From: Gilvimarinus algae | GTDB taxonomy: Bacteria; Pseudomonadota; Gammaproteobacteria; Pseudomonadales; Cellvibrionaceae | DNA: 64,000 nt | Assembly: GCF_030518215.1 (NCBI RefSeq) | Contig: NZ_JAULRT010000062.1 | Coordinates: 744,001-808,000 of the forward strand | Reading direction: 5' to 3' | Part shown: positions 28,146-36,419 of the stretch, piece by piece | Layout of the letters: each line of letters begins with the position of its first letter | How positions within the stretch are numbered: the first letter of the stretch is position 1 | Translations under genes and position numbers: made by a program | Notes under the pieces: model-generated | What the model was told of the DNA's origin: nothing | What the model saw: the letters and a program-made list of their open reading frames with translations, nothing else | Database searches by the model: none

Positions 28146-28876
28146 TGCAGGTGTACAGCGGGTTTGATGAATTTGGTCAGCGCTGTGAGGTGCGCCGCGC
28201 CGGCGCCAGCGTCCGGTTGTACACCGAGGGTATTTTTCACAGCCAGTACCATCCTCTGCGTCTGCTGGAGGGCAATTTATGGGACCTGTTGTGGCTGCCA
28301 GTATTGGCCCTGCCGTTTGAGCGGGTACGCCGGGTATTGGTGCTCGGGGTGGGCGGTGGGGCCGTGATTCGCAAACTCCACGCTCTCTATCCCGGGGCTT
28401 TGATCATCGGGGTGGACATCAGTCGCCGACACCTGGCCATTGCCCGGCGCTACTTCGGCGTCCGGGCGCAAAATACGCCGCTGTATTGCGCCGATGCTCT
28501 GGCTTTTGTCCGCCACTACCGTGGTCCCGTGTTTGATGTGATTGTGGACGATTTATTCAGCGGAGTGGCCGGAGAGCCCTCACGGGTCGTCGAGCTGAAC
28601 GATCGCTGGTATCGTCAGCTCGCTCGCCTCTTGCACACGCAGGGTTTACTGGTTGCCAATTTTGCCGAGCAGGCCGAGGTTTTTTCCTGTGCGCCTTGCG
28701 CCGGTGCCGGCCGATTTGATTTTGCCAGCCGCTGGGTCTGGCAGCATCGTCTCTACGATAACGCCATAGGCGCATTTTACGGCTCGACGGTCAGTGATAA
28801 AGCGACAAGGGTGAAGCGCGCCCTTGCCGCAAGAGGCGAATCCTGGCCGGACTCACTGAGTCTGAGACAGTTGTAG
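28145..28876 (+). CDS. Spermidine synthase-like methyltransferase-fold protein
   Basis: A 243-residue protein with the Rossmann motif VLVLGVGGGAVIRKL and the acidic VIGVDIS-type strand of the spermidine synthase/SAM methyltransferase fold, and an aspartate-rich VDDLF segment. It lacks the full polyamine-site signature that I would expect of a true SpeE, so the substrate is uncertain. It is translationally coupled (one-base overlap) to the DnaJ-related gene and overlaps the end of the convergent RsmC-like gene by 24 bp. Confidence 0.75.
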   Translation: MQVYSGFDEFGQRCEVRRAGASVRLYTEGIFHSQYHPLRLLEGNLWDLLWLPVLALPFERVRRVLVLGVGGGAVIRKLHALYPGALIIGVDISRRHLAIARRYFGVRAQNTPLYCADALAFVRHYRGPVFDVIVDDLFSGVAGEPSRVVELNDRWYRQLARLLHTQGLLVANFAEQAEVFSCAPCAGAGRFDFASRWVWQHRLYDNAIGAFYGSTVSDKATRVKRALAARGESWPDSLSLRQL

Positions 28877-29902
28877 CACTTTAAACTGGCGGTTGTTGGC
28901 GAGTGTGCGGACAGATTTAAAAAGGGGCCTGGCTTTTTCTTCTGCGGGAATAAACGCATTCACCACAAAGAAGGCGCTGCCGTTTTTGCGCAGGTGGCGT
29001 GCCGCGCTGGTGAGAAAGCGCCCGGTCAGATCCTCGCTCAAGGCGAAGCCCTGATGAAAGGGCGGGTTGCATAAAATGGTGTCGAACTCGCCCTGGACTT
29101 CTCTTCCCGCATCACTGGCGATAACGCTTGCGCTCAGTCCCAGGCGTTCGGCATTGGCCTTGGCGGCGAGCAGGGCGGCGGCGTTGTTATCGGTAAGTGC
29201 CAGGGTGCTCGGCGCTTTTTCGGCGAGCTCCCGGGCGGCGGCAAAGGCGAGGTAGCCGTAGCCGCAACCGAGATCGAGCAGCGATTCGGTTATCCAGGGG
29301 CGTGGTTGAGCTTTGAGTGTTGCAAGTAAAAAGGCGCTGCCGGCATCCACTTTTTGCCAGCCGAACACACCCGGTTTGCTCAGATAGGTTGCGTCGCTGT
29401 TCAGCGGGCGGAGCTGATGGTAGTTCTGATCATCCAGTTTGACGCTATTGCTGCTCTGCTTGGGCAAGCTGGCCACATAGGCCAGGCCATTTTTGCGCGT
29501 GGCTTTGGTCGTTCCCAGGCAGGCTGCCGCCTTTTCCAGCAGCGTTTTGGCACCTTCGTTTTTTAGCCCGGCAATGTGCAGCACGCCGCCTGGGCGCAAC
29601 ACCCGCGCGGCGGTGTTCATCAGGTGATGGACCACCGGCTTTTCTTTTGACAGCCGGTAGAACACTGTCTCCACCGATGCCTCGGGGATAGTTTCGGCAT
29701 CAAAGTCATTGAAGCTGACCTGGCAGCCGGCTGCCCGCATTCGCTGGGCGATGTCATAGCGATTGCAGAGATAGCGGTGGTTTTCAGTCGCCGGCAACTG
29801 TTGCTCAAAACCGTAAAAATGCTCGTCGCACAGCCACAGGCTGTCACCCTTTGGACTTGCCTGCTGCAAAAGCCACTGCAGGGCCGGGTCGGTGCTCATC
29901 AT
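28853..29902 (-). CDS. RsmC/RlmG-like rRNA guanine-N2 methyltransferase
   Basis: A 349-residue protein with the duplicated methyltransferase layout of RsmC and RlmG. The C-terminal active domain has LLDLGCGYGYLA for SAM binding and CNPPFHQG as the catalytic NPPF motif. The segment GVFGWQKVDAGSAFLLATL matches the RsmC linker GVFSRDGLDVGS. RsmC makes m2G1207 in 16S rRNA; RlmG makes m2G1835 in 23S rRNA. Length and linker favour RsmC but do not prove it. Its start overlaps the stop of rsuA by 4 bp. Confidence 0.85.
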   Translation of the reverse strand: MMSTDPALQWLLQQASPKGDSLWLCDEHFYGFEQQLPATENHRYLCNRYDIAQRMRAAGCQVSFNDFDAETIPEASVETVFYRLSKEKPVVHHLMNTAARVLRPGGVLHIAGLKNEGAKTLLEKAAACLGTTKATRKNGLAYVASLPKQSSNSVKLDDQNYHQLRPLNSDATYLSKPGVFGWQKVDAGSAFLLATLKAQPRPWITESLLDLGCGYGYLAFAAARELAEKAPSTLALTDNNAAALLAAKANAERLGLSASVIASDAGREVQGEFDTILCNPPFHQGFALSEDLTGRFLTSAARHLRKNGSAFFVVNAFIPAEEKARPLFKSVRTLANNRQFKVLQLSQTQ

Positions 29903-30600
29903 TGTGGTTGATTTCCCCGCTCGATTTCTTCAGCCGTGAGTGCCCGGTACTCGCCGGGTTGCAGGTTTTCATCCAGTTCAATGCCGGCCACAGCGTCTCT
30001 GTGCAAGGCGGTTACCTTGTGGCTACAGGCGGCAAACATGCGTTTGACCTGATGGTACTTGCCTTCGCTGATCGCCAGCTGAGCTCGGTGTGTGTCTATC
30101 ACCGAAAGCTCAGCCGGGCGACAGGCGTGGCGCTCGCCGTGCAGGGCAATGCCTTCGGCGAACCGCTCCGCCAGGCTCGCGTGTAGTGGATCTTCGGTGG
30201 TGACCGTGTAACGTTTTTGTTTGTCGTGTTGCGGCGAGGTGATTCGGTGGTTCCACTGGCCGTCATCGGTGAGTAACACCAGACCGGTGGTGTCAATGTC
30301 GAGACGGCCAGCGATCTGCAATGCCCGTGTGTCCAGATCTTTCAGGCAGTCAAAAACGGTCGGGTGCTCGGCGTCGGAATTGGCGCAGACAACACCGGCG
30401 GGTTTATGCAGCATATAGTAGCGCGGGCCGGGCAGCTGCAGCGTTTGACCATCGAGGGTGACCGAGTCGGTTAACGCAATGTGAGTTGCGCCTTTGCGCT
30501 CAATCAGGCCGTTGCAGGCAATGGCGCCGGCTTTCAAACGATGCTTGACGTCAGCGCGGCTGAGGCCCGTTGCGTGGGCGATAAACTTATCCAGCCGCAT
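29899..30600 (-). CDS. rsuA: 16S rRNA pseudouridine-516 synthase
   Basis: A 233-residue protein from ATG 30600 (E. coli RsuA 231). An N-terminal S4 RNA-binding domain (MRLDKFIAHATGLSRADVK) precedes the catalytic motif AGRLDIDTTGL with Asp101, close to Asp102 of E. coli RsuA. It modifies U516 of 16S rRNA. The open frame extends upstream but the S4 domain begins at this ATG. The start overlaps truC by 14 bp, and its stop overlaps the downstream RsmC-like gene by 4 bp, forming an RNA-modification operon. Confidence 0.93.
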   Translation of the reverse strand: MRLDKFIAHATGLSRADVKHRLKAGAIACNGLIERKGATHIALTDSVTLDGQTLQLPGPRYYMLHKPAGVVCANSDAEHPTVFDCLKDLDTRALQIAGRLDIDTTGLVLLTDDGQWNHRITSPQHDKQKRYTVTTEDPLHASLAERFAEGIALHGERHACRPAELSVIDTHRAQLAISEGKYHQVKRMFAACSHKVTALHRDAVAGIELDENLQPGEYRALTAEEIERGNQPQ

Positions 30601-31396
30601 GAGATTGCTCTGCAAGCCATTGACGGGGCAGGGCGGCTTGCCAGCCGAGCGCTTCAATGACGCTGGCAAAGCGTCCGGTCAGCGGTGCGTTAATGGTCAG
30701 GGGCGAGCGGCGGACCGGGTGACTCAGCGTCAGTTGTACCGCCGCCAGGAGTAACCTGTCGGCACCGAAACGCCGGGCAAAGAAATGATTGTGGATGCTC
30801 TTGCCGTGTTTGGCGTCCCCGATGATTGGATGGCCGATGTGTTTCAGATGACGGCGCAGCTGATGTTTGCGCCCTGTTAACGGCTGGCAACTGACCAGAG
30901 AATAGCGGCTGCTGGGGTAGCGATCCACGGCTTCGGGCAACTCAACCTGAGCCAGGGTATGTACCTCGGTTATGGCCGATTGCAGCGGCGCGTGGCTTTT
31001 ATCCGCATCGCCATAGTCGTCGCGCTTGTAGCGCAGGGCATGATCGATACGGGCGCTCGCCGGGGCGTGACCGCGGACAATGGCCAGATACTGTTTTTGC
31101 ACCAAGCCCGCTTCCCACTGCTCGTTCAGCGCCCGCGCCGTGTCGGGGGACAGGGCAAACAACAACACCCCCGAAGTGGGCTTGTCCAGCCTGTGGGCCG
31201 GGTAGACGCGCTGGCCAATCTGGTCGCGCAGTAGCTGAATGGCAAATCGCGTTTCGTGCTTGTCGATAGGACTGCGGTGAACCAGCAGACCGCTGGGCTT
31301 ATTGATGGCGATCAGCTGCTCGTCCTGAAAGACAATGTCTAGTGGCTTATCCGCGCGGGCATTCGCGTATTGCCCCGTGAGTGTGGCGCTGTTCAT
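30587..31396 (-). CDS. truC: tRNA pseudouridine-65 synthase
   Basis: A 269-residue RluA-superfamily enzyme without an S4 domain. The catalytic motif is YPAHRLDKPTSGVLL (Asp71), followed by PLTGRKHQLRRHL. The text INKPSGLLVHRSPID and the length fit TruC, which modifies U65 of tRNA-Ile and tRNA-Asp. It begins directly after the stop of the small secreted protein gene and overlaps rsuA. Confidence 0.93.
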   Translation of the reverse strand: MNSATLTGQYANARADKPLDIVFQDEQLIAINKPSGLLVHRSPIDKHETRFAIQLLRDQIGQRVYPAHRLDKPTSGVLLFALSPDTARALNEQWEAGLVQKQYLAIVRGHAPASARIDHALRYKRDDYGDADKSHAPLQSAITEVHTLAQVELPEAVDRYPSSRYSLVSCQPLTGRKHQLRRHLKHIGHPIIGDAKHGKSIHNHFFARRFGADRLLLAAVQLTLSHPVRRSPLTINAPLTGRFASVIEALGWQAALPRQWLAEQSHAAG

Positions 31397-31717
31397 TCAG
31401 TAGCGCGACAAGCTGTTGGTGTGTTCGGGCAGGTTGTCGCTGGTGCAGGTAAATCCCCACGCCTGCTGCTGACGTACCAGCTGCTTTGCCTTGCTTTCGC
31501 AAAAACCTTCCTGGTTGTCGGCGCGCCAGAGAACGTCGCTGTCCTCATTGTCCTTTTGGTAGCGCACCTCGCACGGCACGGCTTGCTCCGGCACTAGGTA
31601 AGCGACCTCAATCACCCGGCGGCTGTCGCTCAGGGTGCAGACGTAGTGGTAGTTGGTGTCGGCGGCCGCGGCTTCGCAGAGCAACCCGGCTGCCAGGGCA
31701 ATCTTAAGACGATCCAT
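31397..31717 (-). CDS. Small secreted cysteine-containing protein, unknown function
   Basis: About 106 residues from ATG 31717 (an ATG at 31744 would add nine). Residues 1-19 look like a signal peptide ending AAAADT. The mature part has four cysteines (in HYVCTLS, VPCEV, EGFCESK and GFTCTS), probably two disulfides. I recognise the sequence type as a conserved hypothetical found beside folD in gammaproteobacteria but cannot assign a role. It lies between folD and truC on the same strand, contiguous with both. Confidence 0.72.
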   Translation of the reverse strand: MDRLKIALAAGLLCEAAAADTNYHYVCTLSDSRRVIEVAYLVPEQAVPCEVRYQKDNEDSDVLWRADNQEGFCESKAKQLVRQQQAWGFTCTSDNLPEHTNSLSRY

Positions 31718-31743
31718 GGTCTTGCTGTTCTCGCAATGGGCCA

Positions 31744-32595
31744 TTAAGCAGCGGCAATAGACTTCTCACCGGAGTCGACCGTTTGGTAAATCAGGGTGTT
31801 GATGGTCATGGGGCCGACGCCGCCGGGTACCGGCGTGTAGGCGGCGACTCTATCTACCAGCGGCGCCAGCTCGATATCGCCAACACCACCCGGGTGGTAA
31901 CCGGCGTCGACCACGACCGCGCCGTCTTTAATCCACTCGGCTTTGATAAATTCTGGTCGACCGACCGCGCCGACCACGATGTCGGCCTGTTGGATGTGCG
32001 CCTCAAGGTTCTCGGTGCGAGAATGGCAAATGGTGACCGTGGCATTGGCGCCGAGCAGCATCATTGCCATGGGTTTACCCAGAATCGGACTGCGGCCTAC
32101 CACCACCGCGTGCTTGCCCGACAGTTCAATATTGTAGGCTTCAAGCAGACGCATAATGCCCTTGGGCGTGGCGCAGCCGTAGGCGCTCTCGCCCATGCTC
32201 ATGCGGCCAAAGCCGAGGCAGGTTACGCCATCGACATCTTTTTCGAGGGCGATGGCATCAAAACACAGACGCTCGTCGATCTGCTCGGGCACTGGGTGCT
32301 GCAGCAATATGCCATGGACATTGGGGTTGGCGTTAAGCTCTTCAATTTTTGCCAGCAGCTGCTCGGTGGTGGTGGCAGCGGGCAGTTCCACTTTTACCGA
32401 CTCCATACCAATGCGCTCGCAGGCGTTGCCCTTCATGCGCACATAAGTGGCGGAGGCCGGGTCATCGCCCACCAAAATGGTGGCCAAAATGGGTGTCTGT
32501 CCGCCACTGCCGGCCTTGATGGCCTCGACGCGGGCAGAGAGTTCCTGTTCGGTTTTGGCGGCAAGTGCCTTGCCATCGAGTACAAGTGCGGACAT
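31744..32595 (-). CDS. folD: Methylenetetrahydrofolate dehydrogenase/cyclohydrolase
   Basis: A 283-residue bifunctional enzyme of normal FolD length. It has the catalytic-lysine segment [14 protein letters not shown], the ILLQHPVP substrate loop and the nucleotide-binding [17 protein letters not shown]. FolD interconverts 5,10-methylene- and 10-formyl-tetrahydrofolate. It heads a minus-strand run with the small secreted protein and pseudouridine synthase genes. Confidence 0.97.
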   Translation of the reverse strand: MSALVLDGKALAAKTEQELSARVEAIKAGSGGQTPILATILVGDDPASATYVRMKGNACERIGMESVKVELPAATTTEQLLAKIEELNANPNVHGILLQHPVPEQIDERLCFDAIALEKDVDGVTCLGFGRMSMGESAYGCATPKGIMRLLEAYNIELSGKHAVVVGRSPILGKPMAMMLLGANATVTICHSRTENLEAHIQQADIVVGAVGRPEFIKAEWIKDGAVVVDAGYHPGGVGDIELAPLVDRVAAYTPVPGGVGPMTINTLIYQTVDSGEKSIAAA

Positions 32596-32763
32596 GGGAT
32601 GTGAGTACCTTTTTTAAAGAAAAATCCAGGCTGGTGACTGATGATTATTTTCCCACAGCCGATGCCCGCTCGCCAACCGCAAAAGCGACTGATCTATTGT
32701 GTACTGAAGGCGCGACAGCAGACGTAACACATAAGGTAGATGCAGGGCGGGCGGGATAAAAAA

Positions 32764-32839
32764 TGGGGTGGCTGAGGGGACTCGAACCCCCGGCGACTGG
32801 AATCACAATCCAGGGCTCTACCAACTGAGCTACAGCCAC
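32764..32839 (-). tRNA. tRNA-His (GTG)
   Basis: A 76-nt minus-strand cloverleaf with anticodon loop TTGTGAT (anticodon GTG), D-arm AGCTCAGTTGGTAGAGC, T-arm GGTTCGAGTCC, discriminator C and encoded CCA. The extra 5' G (position -1) of tRNA-His is supplied by base 32840. It is the last gene of the Pro-Arg-His tRNA operon. Confidence 0.97.
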
Positions 32840-32945
32840 CATTGCGGTGTGTGTCCCTGTCGGGCGGGACATTCAACAGATGTTGGGCGATACAGAAGCG
32901 TACAACCCATCTTGAAACGCTGCCTGATCCCGAGCGGGAGCCAGA

Positions 32946-33022
32946 TGGCACGCCCGGCAGGACTCGAACCTGCGACCATCCGCTTAGAAGGCGGATGCTC
33001 TATCCAGCTGAGCTACGGGCGC
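32946..33022 (-). tRNA. tRNA-Arg (TCT)
   Basis: A 77-nt minus-strand cloverleaf with acceptor GCGCCCG/CGGGCGT (terminal G-T wobble), anticodon loop CTTCTAA (anticodon TCT), T-arm GGTTCGAGTCC and encoded CCA. It is the middle gene of the operon. Confidence 0.97.
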
Positions 33023-33057
33023 ATTGCTGGAATACTGAACCTGACAGGTTCGGTAGA

Positions 33058-33134
33058 TGGTCGGAGTGGAGGGATTCGAACCCCCGACATTCTGCTCCCA
33101 AAGCAGACGCGCTACCAGGCTGCGCTACACTCCG
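33058..33134 (-). tRNA. tRNA-Pro (TGG)
   Basis: A 77-nt minus-strand cloverleaf with acceptor CGGAGTG/CACTCCG, anticodon loop TTTGGGA (anticodon TGG), T-arm GGTTCGAATCC and encoded CCA. It is the first gene of the operon, 29 nt or so after the predicted transcript start. Confidence 0.97.
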
Positions 33135-33169
33135 TCCGTTACGTGGTACCCACGTTTCAAGAGGTGCGC

Positions 33170-33198
33170 ATAATACCGATGCCCCGTGCCTTCGTCAA
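33170..33198 (-). promoter_or_regulatory. Promoter of the tRNA Pro-Arg-His operon
   Basis: On the minus strand TTGACG (33193-33198) and TATTAT (33170-33175) are separated by exactly 17 bp; each differs from consensus at one base. A GCGC-rich discriminator follows, as in stringently controlled stable-RNA promoters. Confidence 0.85.
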
Positions 33199-33387
33199 CG
33201 AAAAAACCGCGGTTGCAGAAAGTTTGTCGAACCATCGTCTAAACGCAACCCAAACGGCCTAAACACTCGTCAATTTGGCCAGTAGCTGCACACCATGTGT
33301 TGTCCGCGGGCGCCGGGAATGTGCGCTGGGCTTGTGTCCGTGGGTGGGGGTCGTCAAAATAGCGCCCTTGTCTGTACTGGAGGTTCT

Positions 33388-33888
33388 ATGCACAACACCG
33401 ATCTGGCGCTGGCCATGAAACAGGGTATGCGGCGCCTGGCCTCAGGCGTCAGCGTTTTGTCCACCCGGGTGGATAGCGACGAGCGCTTTGCCATGACGGT
33501 CTCTTCGGTGACTTCGGTTTCCGATAATCCGCCGTCTCTGCTGGTTTGCATCAACAAGCAAATATCTCTGCAGGGGCATCTGGAGGCCGAGGGCTGTACC
33601 TTTGCGGTGAATGTGCTGGGCAGTGATCAACAGCAGGTTTCCAATGTTTGCGCCGGTTTCGAACCGGTGCACGACCGCTTTAGCGTGGGAAACTGGCTCG
33701 AGGGCCCGGATGCCATTCCCTACCTGACCGACTCGGAGGCGGTGTTCTTTTGCAAGACCGACAAGGTGGTGACCTACGGCACCCATCATATTGTCATCGG
33801 ACGCATTGACGATGTACTGGTCAGCGAGCGACACAGTAATCCACTTTTGTACCACAATGGTGGTTACGGGGAATTGCACCGAGGGTAA
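33388..33888 (+). CDS. Flavin reductase family protein
   Basis: A 166-residue protein from ATG 33388, preceded by a clear GGAGG. The FMN-binding split-barrel features are present: RRLASGVSVLSTR, FAMTVSSVTSVSDNPPSLLVCIN and the closing HHIVIGRIDDV. Members (HpaC/NtaB type) reduce FMN or FAD with NAD(P)H to feed a partner monooxygenase. No oxygenase gene is nearby, so the partner is unknown. Confidence 0.9.
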   Translation: MHNTDLALAMKQGMRRLASGVSVLSTRVDSDERFAMTVSSVTSVSDNPPSLLVCINKQISLQGHLEAEGCTFAVNVLGSDQQQVSNVCAGFEPVHDRFSVGNWLEGPDAIPYLTDSEAVFFCKTDKVVTYGTHHIVIGRIDDVLVSERHSNPLLYHNGGYGELHRG

Positions 33889-33984
33889 CTCTTGCGTTGA
33901 AATTAATGCCATTCTGGCTTCTTGGCACACCTCTGAAATCGCGACGACATTGGGGCAGTGCATCGGCTTGCGATTATTCCGCAG

Positions 33985-34006
33985 ATGACACTTTCTTGTC
34001 ATTTTT
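33985..34006 (+). terminator. Possible weak terminator after flavin reductase
   Basis: ATGACA (33985-33990) and TGTCAT (33997-34002) form a 6-bp stem with a 6-nt loop, followed by TTTTT. The stem is short and AT-rich, and it lies about 100 bp after the flavin reductase stop. Confidence 0.4.
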
Positions 34007-34258
34007 ATGCTTGATTTGTGAAAGTTTTGTGTCTACGGCAAGTTTGCGGTTAAGGAGCACTAACTTTTTATGCACATCCGTGGCGCGCCCCGGCCCGAGA
34101 TGAGGCAATACCGGCGAAAATGCCGCTAAAACACTGGTGCCATACCTTAAGTTATTGATATTTAAGTATTTATTTGGCAAGGTTAAATATTGTTCAATTT
34201 GTAGGTCGGCCAGTATTTACGGGGCTCCGGGTGATTTTCCCAAAAATAATCCACCAAG

Positions 34259-34281
34259 TTATCCACAGATTTTGTGGAAAA
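34259..34281. promoter_or_regulatory. Pair of opposed DnaA boxes
   Basis: TTATCCACA at 34259-34267 is a perfect DnaA-box consensus. TTTTCCACA lies on the opposite strand at 34273-34281, one base off consensus. Together they make the inverted repeat TCCACA-N5-TGTGGA. A weaker box-like TAATCCACC lies just upstream. Confidence 0.5.
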
Positions 34282-34382
34282 ACTGGCTAATAGTCATTTG
34301 TGCAGTTTCGTTACAGTTTTCTTGGTTACGTAACATTCAGGTGGGGCGATTTTTTGCTCGAATCGAATGATCTAAGCGCATG

Positions 34383-34410
34383 TTGGTTAAATAAAAGTTT
34401 TATATATAAA
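34383..34410 (+). promoter_or_regulatory. Candidate gpsA promoter
   Basis: TTGGTT (34383-34388), a 16-bp AT-rich spacer, and TATAAA (34405-34410). This would place the start about 50 nt before the gpsA ATG. Confidence 0.5.
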
Positions 34411-34467
34411 CCTTAGTCTGCAGCGGCAGTCTCAATTCCGGTTTTTGATCTGGAGAGTATCAATTAG

Positions 34468-35496
34468 ATGGACAGTAAAATTCAGGTGGCAGTGCTCGGT
34501 GGCGGCAGTTTTGGCACGGCAATCGCCAATATCATCGCCGTCAACGGTCATCGCACCTTTTTGTGGATGCGCGATGGGCAAAACGCCGAACAGTGTCAGA
34601 GCAGCCGGGAAAACAGCAAGTATCTGCCAGGCTACCAACTGACCCAGTCTTTGCAGATAACGGCCGACCTGGCCGAGGCCGTCGCTGGTACCGACCTGGT
34701 TTTTGTCTCCATACCCAGCCACTCGTTTCGCCAGGTAACGCGGCAGGTGAGGACATTGCTGAAGCCCGATGCCATCGTGGTCAGTACGGCCAAAGGTATT
34801 GAGCCGGTGGGCTTTACCCTGATGAGTCAGATACTTGAGCAAGAGCTTCCCGAGCACGACATCGGGGTGCTCAGTGGGCCCAATTTTGCCAAGGAGATTG
34901 TCGCCGCCCAGCATACCGGAACCGTCATCGCCAGCGAGAGCGAGCGGGTGTTTGATTGCGTACAGCGCACTCTGCGCTCCGAGACCTTTCGGGTCTACGC
35001 CAATACCGACCGCGGTGGCGTCGAGCTCGGCGGTGCCCTGAAAAACATCTACGCGATTATCTGCGGTATGGCGGCGGCGCTGGGGGCCGGGAAGAACACT
35101 CAAGCGATGCTGCTAACGCGCTCGCTGGCCGAGATGGGACGCTTTGCTGGTGTCATGGGTGCCAACCCCATGACCTTTCTGGGCCTGGCCGGTGTGGGTG
35201 ACTTGATTCTCACCTGCACGTCTGACTTGAGCCGCAACTACCGGGTCGGGTACTCTTTGGGGCAGGGACAGCCGCTCGATGAAGTCGTGTCGGGGCTTGG
35301 CCAAGTGGCCGAAGGCGTAAACACACTGCGCCAGGTAAAGCAAAAGGCCGATGATATGGGCGTTTACATGCCCTTGGTCAGTGGTTTGTACAGTGTACTA
35401 TTTGAGCGTCGGGCCATTGCAGATGTTGTGCGTGAACTGATGTTGGGTGAACAAAGTTACGATGTGGAATACATAGGACAATCTCATGGACAATGA
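34468..35496 (+). CDS. gpsA: Glycerol-3-phosphate dehydrogenase [NAD(P)+]
   Basis: A 342-residue cytoplasmic dehydrogenase (E. coli 339). It has the Rossmann loop [11 protein letters not shown], the STAKGIE and GALKNIYAI segments (catalytic lysines), and the conserved [12 protein letters not shown] motif. It makes sn-glycerol-3-phosphate for phospholipid synthesis. The 3' end overlaps the DUF4389 gene by 11 bp, beginning a gpsA-DUF4389-sixA operon. Confidence 0.97.
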   Translation: MDSKIQVAVLGGGSFGTAIANIIAVNGHRTFLWMRDGQNAEQCQSSRENSKYLPGYQLTQSLQITADLAEAVAGTDLVFVSIPSHSFRQVTRQVRTLLKPDAIVVSTAKGIEPVGFTLMSQILEQELPEHDIGVLSGPNFAKEIVAAQHTGTVIASESERVFDCVQRTLRSETFRVYANTDRGGVELGGALKNIYAIICGMAAALGAGKNTQAMLLTRSLAEMGRFAGVMGANPMTFLGLAGVGDLILTCTSDLSRNYRVGYSLGQGQPLDEVVSGLGQVAEGVNTLRQVKQKADDMGVYMPLVSGLYSVLFERRAIADVVRELMLGEQSYDVEYIGQSHGQ

Positions 35497-35899
35497 AAAA
35501 CTGAAATCCAACTTGCTGTCTGCCGATCACTGGATGCGTCTGGTGTTTATGCTTCTGTTTTCGGTCATCTTGTACGTGGCCGGAATTGTCATGTCGATTC
35601 TGGTGATAGTGCAGTTTATCTTTGCGCTGATCACCGGCAAGGACAATCCCAACTTGCGTCAGCTGGGCGACTCTCTGTCGCAGTTTATCTACGCTGCACT
35701 GCGTTTTCTGACCTACAACACCGACGAAAAGCCGTTTCCTTTTGCCGATTGGCCCAAGCCTGCGCCTATTGTCGAGGAGCCCGAGGTGAAAGACGAGCCG
35801 CCGGTGGCCAAAGCCGAGCCTGCCCCAACCCCTGCGGAAGTCGTTGTCGACCCGGCATCAGAGTCGGACATGGACTCAGATCCGAAAGAACCAAAGTAG
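35486..35899 (+). CDS. DUF4389 membrane protein
   Basis: A 137-residue protein with a hydrophobic core at about residues 17-50 and a Pro/Glu/Ala-rich cytoplasmic tail. The segment [31 protein letters not shown] is the family hallmark of DUF4389, here given only by its ends ([15 protein letters not shown]). Function is unknown. It overlaps gpsA by 11 bp and is followed closely by sixA, the usual neighbourhood. Confidence 0.88.
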   Translation: MDNEKLKSNLLSADHWMRLVFMLLFSVILYVAGIVMSILVIVQFIFALITGKDNPNLRQLGDSLSQFIYAALRFLTYNTDEKPFPFADWPKPAPIVEEPEVKDEPPVAKAEPAPTPAEVVVDPASESDMDSDPKEPK

Positions 35900-35909
35900 T
35901 GGCTTGAGT

Positions 35910-36365
35910 GTGAAGCTTTTTGTACTAAGGCACGGGCGCGCCGAGCCTCACCGCACGGATGACGCCAGCCGCGCTCTGCTTGATTCCGGCAGGGCTGATG
36001 TCCGCGCCATTGTCAGTCGGCAGGCGCCTCTTATGGGGCGCCCGCTTATCTGGTCGAGCCCCTATGTGCGGGCCCGGCAAACGGCCGAAATCGCCGCCGA
36101 CGTCCTCGGTTTGCGTGGCCATACGATTTTCACCACCGAGAACCTTGTGCCCGAGGCACGCCTGAGCGCGCTGGTTGAAGAGATCTACCGGGCCGATGTG
36201 CCCTCTTTACTGCTAGCCAGCCATCAGCCCCTGGTCAGCGCTTTGCTCGATCACCTGTGTGGCCCGAGTGAGGCGCACGCTATGGAAACCTCGGCGCTCG
36301 CCTGCGTTAGTCTGGACGTCGTCGCGGCCGATCTTGGCCGGCTCGAGTGGCTGCTCGCCCCCTGA
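35910..36365 (+). CDS. sixA: Phosphohistidine phosphatase SixA
   Basis: About 151 residues from GTG 35910 (TTG 35904 is an alternative). The histidine-phosphatase motif LRHGRAE places the catalytic His at residue 8; SSPYVRARQTAE and the later SHQPLVS histidine complete the active site. SixA removes phosphate from histidine phosphotransfer proteins, such as ArcB or the nitrogen PTS in E. coli. It is slightly shorter than E. coli SixA (161). Confidence 0.9.
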   Translation: MKLFVLRHGRAEPHRTDDASRALLDSGRADVRAIVSRQAPLMGRPLIWSSPYVRARQTAEIAADVLGLRGHTIFTTENLVPEARLSALVEEIYRADVPSLLLASHQPLVSALLDHLCGPSEAHAMETSALACVSLDVVAADLGRLEWLLAP

Positions 36366-36419
36366 GCCCGGCAGCAGGCTACACTGTCACAGCGATTTTT
36401 GAATGGGCAGGGTTCTGAT

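Larger units (their letters stand above)
33889..34467. other. AT-rich 579 bp intergenic region upstream of gpsA
   Basis: No supported coding frame. From about 34140 to 34420 it is clearly richer in AT than its surroundings. It contains a small stem-loop with a T-run near 33985, two opposed DnaA-box-like sites near 34259-34281, and a candidate gpsA promoter near 34383, each listed separately. Confidence 0.6.

Noticed and set aside
33889-34467. Chromosomal replication origin
   Set aside because: Only two or three DnaA boxes were seen, with no dnaA, rpmH or mnmG nearby and no AT-rich repeated 13-mers.
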